Positions 1 to 5,998 of a DNA stretch of 9,550 nucleotides are shown here, piece by piece. The DNA is taken from assembly GCA_947311745.1 (NCBI GenBank), contig CAMZLT010000089.1, positions 1-9,550 of the forward strand. Direction: 5' to 3'. The position numbers and the translations under genes are program-made. Under the pieces are notes generated by a model. It searched no databases, had not been told where the DNA came from, and saw nothing but the letters and a program-made list of their open reading frames with translations. The first letter of the stretch is position 1; each line of letters begins with the position of its first letter. The stretch is from an uncultured Flavobacteriaceae bacterium (GTDB lineage: Bacteria > Bacteroidota > Bacteroidia > Flavobacteriales > Flavobacteriaceae).

Positions 1-192
1 AGATTTAATTATGAAAACCCTATATTTGTAATGAATAAATTATTGTTTAACCAAAAGTTGCATTTGTGACTTGAATCTTGCAATACAATAAAAACCTTAA
101 AACAAAAAATCAAAAATATAGTTAACAAAAATATAAAAGAAGAAATTACTTATAAAAAATATAAAATTGAAAAAACAGCTGATACAATTTAT
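1..192. other. degraded sequence upstream of the RCK fragment
   Basis: No intact gene is visible here. The plus-strand frame of the downstream RCK fragment has a TGA at 67-69, and the other two plus frames contain several stops. From 70 to 192 the frame is open but encodes a lysine/isoleucine-rich stretch without the GxGxxG or acidic motifs expected of an RCK N-lobe. I read it as the decayed or replaced middle of the channel gene. No promoter of the TAnnTTTG type was found in it. Confidence 0.35.
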
Positions 193-693
193 ATGATTGC
201 CGAACTAAATGATGAAAATTTAAAAGACACCTTAATTGATGCCGATGTAAATGAAATTATTACAGCTGGAAATTATAAAAAGGCTATTATAAAACAATCT
301 TTGTTTAATCACGGTATCTCAAAAGTATTAGACGAAATCATGCAATATAATGAATATAATGAATTTTATAAAATTGATTTATCTAAACAAGAAAACAGCC
401 ATTTACGAAACAAAAATTTTGATCAATTATTAATAACTCTAAGAAAACAAGGAATTCTTTTAGTTGGCATTCACATTGTTTTTCATGATGAAAACGACAA
501 CATTATCATCGATCAGAGTATAATTAAAGAATTATTATTAAAAGAAGAAGCTAAAGGTATAAACCGCGATATCATAATAAACCCAACTAACGAAATAGAG
601 TGCAGTAGGTTAGTAGATGAAGACGATCATTTAATCGTTTTAGCAACAAATATTGAACAATTAAGAAGAGGAATTAAAAATATTGTTTTCTAA
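193..693 (+). CDS. C-terminal RCK/TrkA-C remnant of a potassium channel protein (5'-truncated)
   Basis: The 166-residue product looks like the regulatory end of a single-subunit K+ channel of the Kch/MthK type (RCK family), which gates the pore by binding nucleotide or ions in the cytoplasm. Seen: the last strand and helix of the RCK N-lobe (IAELNDEN, then DADVNEII, residues 2-23), a helical linker (IIKQSLFNHGISKVLDEIMQYNEYNEF), then a TrkA-C lobe (about residues 70-166) with FDQLL, LLVGIHIVFHD, NPT and DDHLIVLAT. Missing: the two membrane helices, the TVGYG-like filter and the GxGxxG nucleotide site, so about half of a normal channel of 300 or more residues is absent. The frame stays open upstream to a TGA at 67-69, with TIY directly before the ATG continuing the family-like strand, so the ATG is probably internal to the old gene. 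Likely a pseudogene fragment; a stand-alone regulatory protein is possible but less likely. Confidence 0.6.
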   Translation: MIAELNDENLKDTLIDADVNEIITAGNYKKAIIKQSLFNHGISKVLDEIMQYNEYNEFYKIDLSKQENSHLRNKNFDQLLITLRKQGILLVGIHIVFHDENDNIIIDQSIIKELLLKEEAKGINRDIIINPTNEIECSRLVDEDDHLIVLATNIEQLRRGIKNIVF

Positions 694-723
694 TATTTAC
701 ACCCTCTATATTGATAGCATCAT

Positions 724-975
724 CTAAACAATTTAGGCAGACAAACCCAATTGTAATAATTTACTACATTTTAGATTATGTTATTCAAAATCAACCGTTT
801 TAACAGTACATTGTCTCGCTTGGATATAATCGTGTTCGCATACATCCATTAAATAATCCACGACATAATCAAAAGTGTTTACATAGTCATTAAACAAAAT
901 AATTTCGTGTTGTGGTACTTTTTGCCCCAGTACATCGACATCTAATTGTTCTTAAATTTTTTCTTTTGTACTCAT
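724..975 (-). pseudogene. clpS: clpS pseudogene (ATP-dependent Clp protease adaptor, inactivated)
   Basis: Read on the minus strand from an ATG at 973-975, the 84 codons stay in one frame and match ClpS, the adaptor that hands N-degron substrates to ClpAP/ClpCP. Recognisable pieces in order are MSTKEK, HEIILFNDYVNTFDYV, LMDVCEHDY, QARQCT, VKT, and CSKLLQLGLSA then IV before the final TAG. In-frame stops lie at codon 8 (952-954), codon 65 (781-783) and codon 81 (733-735); the last replaces the Glu of the usual ClpS C-terminal GLSAEI. About nine residues between QCT and VKT, which normally carry the VHY-x-GK segment with the conserved histidine, are deleted, and the NDD acidic pair has become NDY. 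Function is therefore excluded. The usual partner prmA is not next to it. It may be a dead duplicate or the decayed only copy; the window cannot tell. Confidence 0.85.
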
Positions 976-1165
976 AATGCTAAATTCTTAAAACGTGCTT
1001 AATATACAAAAAAATAACCAATTTACTTTTTATCCTTTGCTTTTATCAAAATGTATTTATTTTTTTGAGAGTTCAAAGTAAAAACACTGTCATATATAGA
1101 ATACGACGAGTATTTTTAATATTGAAATCGTGAAAATAGAATAATTTAGATGTTTTGTATAACTC
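976..1165. other. intergenic, no gene seen
   Basis: Together with 694-723 this is the remainder of the 472-base stretch between the RCK fragment and tag that is not covered by the clpS relic. All frames are broken and no homology is recognisable. It contains a 10-bp perfect inverted repeat (1064-1073 and 1161-1170) whose right arm overlaps the tag stop codon, but there is no U-tract placed to make it a terminator for the minus-strand operon. Confidence 0.5.
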
Positions 1166-1726
1166 TCAAACCTCACCATACCTAAAACAATCGGTTGTAT
1201 GATCGTTTACCATTCCTGTTGCTTGCATAAAGGCATAGCATATTGTAGAACCAATAAATTTGAATCCTTTTTTCTTTAACTCTTTACTCATTATATCGGA
1301 TATTTTGGTTTTTGCAGGAACTTCACTAGTTGTTTTAAAACAATTTTGAATGGGTTTATGGTTTACAAAACCCCAAATATATTTTGAAAAACTTCCGTAT
1401 TCTTTTTGTATTTCTAAAAACAATTTAGCATTGGTAATCGTTGCATTAATTTTAAGTTTATTTCGTACAATTCCGCTATTTTGTAGCAGTTCATCTATTT
1501 TTTCTTGTGTGTATTTTGCAATTTTTTTGGCGTCAAAATTATCAAATACTTTTCTATAATTTTCTCGCTTATTTAAAATAGTTGACCAGCTTAAACCTGC
1601 TTGTGCACCTTCTAAAATTAAAAATTCAAATAATAATCTATCGTCAAAAATGGGATTTCCCCATTCTGTATCGTGGTATTTTTTTTCATTTTCGGTTTTT
1701 TCAGACCAAGTACATCTTTTTTTCAT
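1166..1726 (-). CDS. tag: DNA-3-methyladenine glycosylase I
   Basis: This cytoplasmic base-excision-repair enzyme removes 3-methyladenine from alkylated DNA, leaving an abasic site. The protein aligns along its whole length with the E. coli Tag family (about 187 residues; here 186). Seen: the RCxW start with Cys5, YHDTEWG with Tyr17, His18 and Trp22, LEGAQAGLSW with Glu39 and Trp47 of the base-binding pocket, GIVRNKLKI, FVNHKPI, LKKKGFKFIGSTICYAFMQATGMVNDH, and the final zinc ligands His176 and Cys180. The Cys4-His17-His175-Cys179 zinc site known from E. coli Tag is thus complete, so the enzyme should be active. It begins 11 nt after the stop of the DUF4249 gene, has no promoter room of its own, and is probably the last gene of the TonB-receptor transcript. 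Confidence 0.97.
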   Translation of the reverse strand: MKKRCTWSEKTENEKKYHDTEWGNPIFDDRLLFEFLILEGAQAGLSWSTILNKRENYRKVFDNFDAKKIAKYTQEKIDELLQNSGIVRNKLKINATITNAKLFLEIQKEYGSFSKYIWGFVNHKPIQNCFKTTSEVPAKTKISDIMSKELKKKGFKFIGSTICYAFMQATGMVNDHTTDCFRYGEV

Positions 1727-1737
1727 TTTTTTATAAA

Positions 1738-2574
1738 TTATTGAAACAAATAGGTTGCTGTATTTATTTTGTTTAAACTAAAGTAACCATACGGATAATT
1801 ATCTGCTTTGGTTGTATTGATTATATTACCCTTTACATTAATCGGAGGAAGTGCAAAAGGACCAAAATCGGTATCTGCTTGTTGCTGCAATTTTGTTATA
1901 AAGTTGAAGTATCTTTCGGATATCTTATACATTTTTATTTCAATTCTATCGTTTGCTTGTAATTCTTCATTTTCATAAAAAAGCGTAACGGAATTACCTT
2001 CTATAAAATCATCTTTAAACACATTATCTTCATAATCCGCTTGTTCGTCTTCGTTATTTTTATAATAGTTAAAAACAATACGATACCAATCGGTTTGGTT
2101 TTCAAAATCTTGAAAAATTACATTTACTTCAGGGTCTTCTACACTTAATCCATTTGTAATAGATTGTGTAACACCTTGTATTACAGGAGCATCTAACAAA
2201 GTAGAAGTTGCTTTATAAACCGCGTTATTATAACCAACTTCTAGCTCGTATGTTGTGTTAATTTCAGGAATAAAATTGCTGGTTTGGTATATTCCGTCTT
2301 GGGTTTCTGTAAAATCAAATTCTTGTTGTGTGTTTAGATTTTTTATAACCATATTTGCTCCTGTTGCAGGAATAATTTGGTTGTTATAAAACGAGGAAGT
2401 TTTGGTTAATTTAATTGTTTGTTCGTTTCCTGTTGTGCCATTTTCCCAATTTATAAGAGCTTCGATTACCAATCGTTCTCTAGCAGTTTCTAAATCTACT
2501 TTAACAACATCTTGACAAGAAATCAAGTTTAAAATATGTAAAATTGCTATTATTTTGAATACCGTATTTTTCAT
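1738..2574 (-). CDS. DUF4249 family outer-membrane lipoprotein
   Basis: The 278-residue product starts with a lipoprotein signal peptide: basic MKN, a hydrophobic stretch, and a lipobox LISC with the lipidated Cys20. The mature start (QDVVKVDLE, then RLVIEALI) is typical of DUF4249 proteins, which in Bacteroidota are usually encoded beside a TonB-dependent receptor. Short beta-rich segments follow, such as LTKTSSFYNN, ANMVIKNL, GIYQTSNFIPEINTTYELEV, DWYRIVFNYY and the C-terminal NIKGNI-like/GYFSLN region, and there is no transmembrane segment after the signal. I infer a surface-exposed lipoprotein assisting the adjacent receptor, in the way SusD assists SusC; the ligand is unknown. The gene lies 5 nt after the receptor stop and 11 nt before tag, so all three are likely co-transcribed. 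Confidence 0.88.
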   Translation of the reverse strand: MKNTVFKIIAILHILNLISCQDVVKVDLETARERLVIEALINWENGTTGNEQTIKLTKTSSFYNNQIIPATGANMVIKNLNTQQEFDFTETQDGIYQTSNFIPEINTTYELEVGYNNAVYKATSTLLDAPVIQGVTQSITNGLSVEDPEVNVIFQDFENQTDWYRIVFNYYKNNEDEQADYEDNVFKDDFIEGNSVTLFYENEELQANDRIEIKMYKISERYFNFITKLQQQADTDFGPFALPPINVKGNIINTTKADNYPYGYFSLNKINTATYLFQ

Positions 2575-2579
2575 TTTTA

Positions 2580-4958
2580 TTAAAATTTAAAGTTGTATGT
2601 AATTGCTGGCATAATTCCAAAAATAGAAGTTCTAATTGCTTCATTTAGATTTGTATCTTCGTTTCGAGCAAAGGTTATGGAAGCAGCATTTTTTCTTCCG
2701 TAAAGGTTATAAACACCAAAAACCCATTCGCTTTTCCACTTTCGATCCTCATTTTTTCTAGAGTTTAAAGTTGCCGAAATATCCAAATGGTGGTAAGCAG
2801 GTAAACGCTCAGCATTTCTAGTAACAAAAACAGGAACGGTATAATTGTCAAATTGATATTGACCTGATGGGAAATTCGCAGGTCGTCCTGTTTGAAAGAT
2901 GAAATTTGCTCCGAAACGCCATTTTTTATTTAATTTATAGCTTCCTGTAATAGATAAATCGTGTGTTCTATCGTAAGGAGTGTTGTACCAGTTTCCGTTG
3001 TTAATTCCTGTTTCAATAGCGGTTCTACCAGTTATTTTTTGTTCGGATTTACTTACTGTGTAGCTAAACCAACCTGTAAATTTTCCTTTATTTTTTCTAA
3101 GTAAAATTTCCAAGCCATAGGCTCTAGATTTTCCTGCTAAAATTTCGGTTTCTAAATGGTTGTTTGCTATTAAATCTGCTCCATCAATGTAATCGATTCG
3201 GTTTTGTACATCTTTGTAATACGATTCTATTTCTAATGTGTACATTTCGTTTTTTATATTTTTAAAAAATCCGATAGCATATTGGTTGGATATTTGTGGT
3301 TTTATATATTTTCCGCTTGGCGTCCAAACATCTAAAGGAGTTGGTGAGTTTGTATTAGAAATCAAATGTAAATATTGGTTAATTTTTTGATAACTAGCCT
3401 TAACGGAAGTATTATCGTTTACTTGATATGCTAAGGAAAATCGCGGTTCTAAACCAGTAAAACTAGCAATAGTTTCTCCTTTTTTATAAGAAATTTCACC
3501 AATAGGATTTGCTCGTTCGTAAATATCTAAATTAGGGTTATAAACAACTGCTAAATCATCTTGATAGGTGTTTAATGTTTGTTTACCTATTCTATAAAAG
3601 GAATTAAAACGAATACCATATCTAAGGTTTAGTTTATTGGAAATTTTATGTTCTAATTCTGCATAAATTGCTGGTTCATAAGCATATTTTTTATCTAAAA
3701 TATATTCATTAATTGCCGATGTTTCGCTAGTTGGTTTAATTTCGCCAGGATTAAAGTTATAATTAGTAAAACTTGCTCCGAAATTTAGTTTGTATTTTTG
3801 GTTAAAACTGTATTTTAAATCGTATTTAATATTCGTATCGATAATGCCAGAATCCCATTTAAAGTCTAACGTATTAAAAGTTAAATTGTAGTTATATTTA
3901 CTATAAATAAAAGATAAATTAGAAAATAATTTTGGATTAAAAAGATGGTTCCATCTTAAATTAAAGGTATTGTTTCCGTAACTACTATCAAAAAAATTAT
4001 TCAATTTAAAAGAATCTTGCCCAAAATATCCTGATAAAAATAATTTATTATTGTCGTTAATTTCGTACGAAATTTTAGAATTTAAATCGTAAAAACCAAC
4101 GCGATTATCTTTTTTTGCAGCTTTTAAAAAACCATTTACATAAGATGCTCTACCTGCAAGTAAAAAAGATGCTTTATCTTTTTTTATCGGTCCTTCGATC
4201 ATTAATCTGCTTGAAATAAGACCAATTCCTCCATTTATATGAAATTCTTTGTTGTTTCCGTCTTTTTGTCTAACATCTAAAACCGAAGCTACTCGTCCAC
4301 CATATTTTGCAGGAATTCCACCTTTATATAAATTTATATCTTTTATAGCATCGGCATTAAAAACCGAAAAAAATCCAAATAAATGCGATGTGTTATAAAT
4401 AGTTGCTTCATCTAAAAGTACTAAATTTTGGTCAGAAGCTCCACCACGAACATTAAAACCAGACGAGCCTTCACCGTTTGTTGTAACACCTGGTAATAAA
4501 GTAATTGTTTTTAAAATATCTACTTCGCCAAACACAACAGGAGCTTGTTTTATGGTTTTTACATTTAGTTTGGTAACACTCATTTGTGGTTTTTTTAGTT
4601 TTTGGCGAATTTTTAATTCTTTTCCTGAAACAACAACCTCATCTAGTGTATTTATTTCCTCCTTTATAGAAATATTTAATGTTATATTTTTTGTTAAATC
4701 AATTTTTTTTATTTTTGAAATATAACCTAAATAGCTAATTATAAGTGTGTGTTTTCCTTTAGGAAGTGTTAAACTATAAAAGCCGTATTCGTTAGTTGTA
4801 GTACCTTTTTTATAATCGCTAGTTGCAATTTCAGCACCAAATAAAACTTCGCCATTTGCTTGATCGGAAATTTTTCCGCTAATGGTAAAATTTTGAGCAA
4901 TAATAAAATTTGCTAAAAGTAATAAAATACTTAAAATTCCTTTTTTAATTATTTTCAT
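2580..4958 (-). CDS. TonB-dependent outer-membrane receptor with N-terminal carboxypeptidase-like domain
   Basis: This is a 792-residue energy-coupled outer-membrane importer. Domains in order: signal peptide 1-21 ending IIA before Gln22; a carboxypeptidase-D regulatory-like beta-sandwich at about 24-98 (ISGKISDQANGEVLFGAEI, TTTNEYGFYSLTLPKGKH, ISYLGY); a TonB-box-like DEVVVSG near 106-112; a plug at about 125-232 with LPGV, GFNVRGG, NLVLLDEATIYN, FSVFNADAI and YKGGIPAKYGGR; then a 22-strand-type barrel to the end. The last residue is Phe (AITYNFKF), the usual signal for barrel assembly. At about 790 residues it is shorter than SusC proteins (about 1000) and no SusD is encoded; the partner is the DUF4249 lipoprotein immediately downstream. 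The substrate cannot be read from sequence; no metal- or heme-specific motif was seen. It is first gene of the minus-strand unit, with candidate promoters at 4982-5090. Confidence 0.95.
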   Translation of the reverse strand: MKIIKKGILSILLLLANFIIAQNFTISGKISDQANGEVLFGAEIATSDYKKGTTTNEYGFYSLTLPKGKHTLIISYLGYISKIKKIDLTKNITLNISIKEEINTLDEVVVSGKELKIRQKLKKPQMSVTKLNVKTIKQAPVVFGEVDILKTITLLPGVTTNGEGSSGFNVRGGASDQNLVLLDEATIYNTSHLFGFFSVFNADAIKDINLYKGGIPAKYGGRVASVLDVRQKDGNNKEFHINGGIGLISSRLMIEGPIKKDKASFLLAGRASYVNGFLKAAKKDNRVGFYDLNSKISYEINDNNKLFLSGYFGQDSFKLNNFFDSSYGNNTFNLRWNHLFNPKLFSNLSFIYSKYNYNLTFNTLDFKWDSGIIDTNIKYDLKYSFNQKYKLNFGASFTNYNFNPGEIKPTSETSAINEYILDKKYAYEPAIYAELEHKISNKLNLRYGIRFNSFYRIGKQTLNTYQDDLAVVYNPNLDIYERANPIGEISYKKGETIASFTGLEPRFSLAYQVNDNTSVKASYQKINQYLHLISNTNSPTPLDVWTPSGKYIKPQISNQYAIGFFKNIKNEMYTLEIESYYKDVQNRIDYIDGADLIANNHLETEILAGKSRAYGLEILLRKNKGKFTGWFSYTVSKSEQKITGRTAIETGINNGNWYNTPYDRTHDLSITGSYKLNKKWRFGANFIFQTGRPANFPSGQYQFDNYTVPVFVTRNAERLPAYHHLDISATLNSRKNEDRKWKSEWVFGVYNLYGRKNAASITFARNEDTNLNEAIRTSIFGIMPAITYNFKF

Positions 4959-4981
4959 TTATAGATGTTTTGATAACTATA

Positions 4982-5009
4982 CAAACGTATAAAATTAAAT
5001 TTCCTGCAA
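4982..5009 (-). promoter_or_regulatory. candidate proximal promoter for the TonB-receptor unit
   Basis: On the minus strand the bases at 4989-4982 read TACGTTTG, an exact match to the Bacteroidetes -7 consensus TAnnTTTG, with TTG at 5009-5007 separated by 17 nt as a possible -33 element. Transcription would start near 4975, giving a leader of about 17 nt before the receptor ATG at 4958. It competes with the distal candidate at 5058-5090; either or both may be used. Confidence 0.4.
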
Positions 5010-5053
5010 TTTTTAATATTTGTATTATTTTTAATAATATCTTTACAGAATAA

Positions 5054-5087
5054 GTAACAAATATAAAATTGTAATAATATTTGTAAC
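5054..5087. repeat. inverted repeat in divergent promoter region (possible operator)
   Basis: Arms GTAACAAATAT (5054-5064) and ATATTTGTAAC (5077-5087) are complementary at 10 of 11 positions around a 12-nt spacer. The left arm contains the minus-strand -7 box; the right arm contains AATATTTG, one mismatch from a plus-strand -7 box for the LolA-like gene, though I found no plus-strand -33 element at proper distance. The symmetry may mark an operator controlling both directions or only back-to-back promoters. In sequence this AT-rich, chance is not excluded. Confidence 0.4.
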
Positions 5088-5090
5088 AAA
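5058..5090 (-). promoter_or_regulatory. candidate distal promoter for the TonB-receptor unit
   Basis: Minus-strand bases 5065-5058 read TATATTTG, an exact -7 match (TAnnTTTG), and TTTG at 5090-5087 lies 21 nt upstream, a fit to the Bacteroidetes -33/-7 arrangement. The start point would be near 5052 with a leader of roughly 95 nt. The -7 box lies inside the left arm of an inverted repeat (5054-5087), so a regulator binding there would cover it. Confidence 0.5.
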
Positions 5091-5136
5091 AATACAATTA
5101 AAACGTCAAGTAGATAACTATTTAAATTATTATAAA

Positions 5137-5922
5137 ATGAAAAAATTAAATTTATCAATTATTGCCTTGCTTTTTTTAAGCATTTTTAGTCATGCACAAA
5201 CAACTGCTGATGAAGTTTTGAAAAACTATTTTGAAAATATCGGAGGTGTAGAAAAACTAAATAGCTTAAAAAGTTTAAAAATGACCGCAAGTCTTAACCA
5301 AGGAGGAATGGAAATTCCTGTAACCATTTACCGAACAAAAGATGGCAAACAAGCTGTGGAAGTTAGTTTTCAAGGAATGTCTTTTAAACAAGGTGTTTTT
5401 GATGGTGAAACGCTTTGGGGAACAAACCAAATGACTATGAAACCTGAAAAAATGGATAAAGAAGCTACCGAAAACATGAAATTAGAAATAAATGATTTTC
5501 CAGATCCGTTTTTAAACTATAAAGAAAAAGGATATACGGTAGAATTAATAGGTAAAGAGGATTTTCAAGGTACAGAAACCTTTAAAATAAAACTAGTTAC
5601 CGAACCAACAACCGTAGATGGTAAAAAAGAGGATTCTGTTTCGTATTACTTTTTTGATACTGAAAACTTTGTACCTATCGCTATACAATCTGAAATTAAA
5701 TCAGGACAAGCAAAAGGTATGATATCTGAAACTTTATTTAGCGATTATCAAGAAGTTGATGGTCTTTATTTTCCATATTCTTTAACAATGGGTGGTGTAA
5801 AAGGACAACCAGGAGCTCCTATTAAAATAACTAAAATTGAAGTTAATCCTAAAATAGACGATGCAATGTTTGCTTTTCCTAAAGAGGAAGTAGCAAAACC
5901 AGCCCCACCTACAAAAAAATAA
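5137..5922 (+). CDS. exported LolA/LolB-fold protein (outer membrane lipoprotein-sorting-like)
   Basis: The 261-residue product has a clear signal peptide (MKK, a leucine/isoleucine-rich core, cleavage after SHA at residue 20), so it is periplasmic or envelope-associated; there is no lipobox cysteine. The start TADEVLKNYFENIGGVEKLNSLKSLKMTA-like opening (a helix of about residues 23-45, then strands) and the alternating strands with TIYRTKDGKQAVEV, GETLWGTNQM, YYFFDTENFVPIAIQSE and FSDYQEVDGLYFPYSLT are typical of Bacteroidota proteins annotated as outer-membrane lipoprotein-sorting proteins, which share the half-barrel fold of LolA and LolB. Such folds bind lipid or acyl chains, but this is not an orthologue I would call LolA, and its cargo is unknown. 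The tail is proline/lysine-rich (KPAPPTKK). It is divergent from the TonB-receptor unit and is closed by a strong terminator, so it is probably monocistronic. Confidence 0.85.
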   Translation: MKKLNLSIIALLFLSIFSHAQTTADEVLKNYFENIGGVEKLNSLKSLKMTASLNQGGMEIPVTIYRTKDGKQAVEVSFQGMSFKQGVFDGETLWGTNQMTMKPEKMDKEATENMKLEINDFPDPFLNYKEKGYTVELIGKEDFQGTETFKIKLVTEPTTVDGKKEDSVSYYFFDTENFVPIAIQSEIKSGQAKGMISETLFSDYQEVDGLYFPYSLTMGGVKGQPGAPIKITKIEVNPKIDDAMFAFPKEEVAKPAPPTKK

Positions 5923-5945
5923 TTTTACCATATCAATATTTATTT

Positions 5946-5985
5946 AAAGCATCGTAAAATTATTTAGTTTAACGATGCTTTTTTT
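5946..5985 (+). terminator. intrinsic terminator after the LolA-like gene
   Basis: A perfect 10-bp stem, AAAGCATCGT (5946-5955) with ACGATGCTTT (5972-5981), closes a 16-nt loop and runs into seven T residues (5979-5985). It starts 23 nt after the stop of the LolA-like gene and ends 13 nt before the ATG of the BNR-repeat gene. An ATG at 5975 lies inside the right arm, which argues against it as a start codon. Confidence 0.85.
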
Positions 5986-5998
5986 AACTCTATATCTT

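Noticed and set aside
1089..1120. Short hairpin AATAC/GTATT followed by T residues on the plus strand
   Set aside because: Only a five-base stem, and no intact plus-strand gene ends nearby, so a terminator call is not supported.
1064..1170. Ten-bp perfect inverted repeat TTTGAGAGTT / AACTCTCAAA with arms 87 nt apart, right arm over the tag stop
   Set aside because: The spacing is too long for a terminator stem and no U-tract follows on the minus strand; in AT-rich DNA it may be chance.
4955..5158. Minus-strand open frame across the divergent promoter region
   Set aside because: It overlaps the start of the LolA-like gene and the start codon of the receptor, has biased low-complexity content, and sits on promoter elements.
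5975..5998. Upstream in-frame ATG giving an eight-residue longer BNR protein
   Set aside because: It lies in the right arm of the terminator, and the extra residues would precede a complete signal peptide that begins at 5999.
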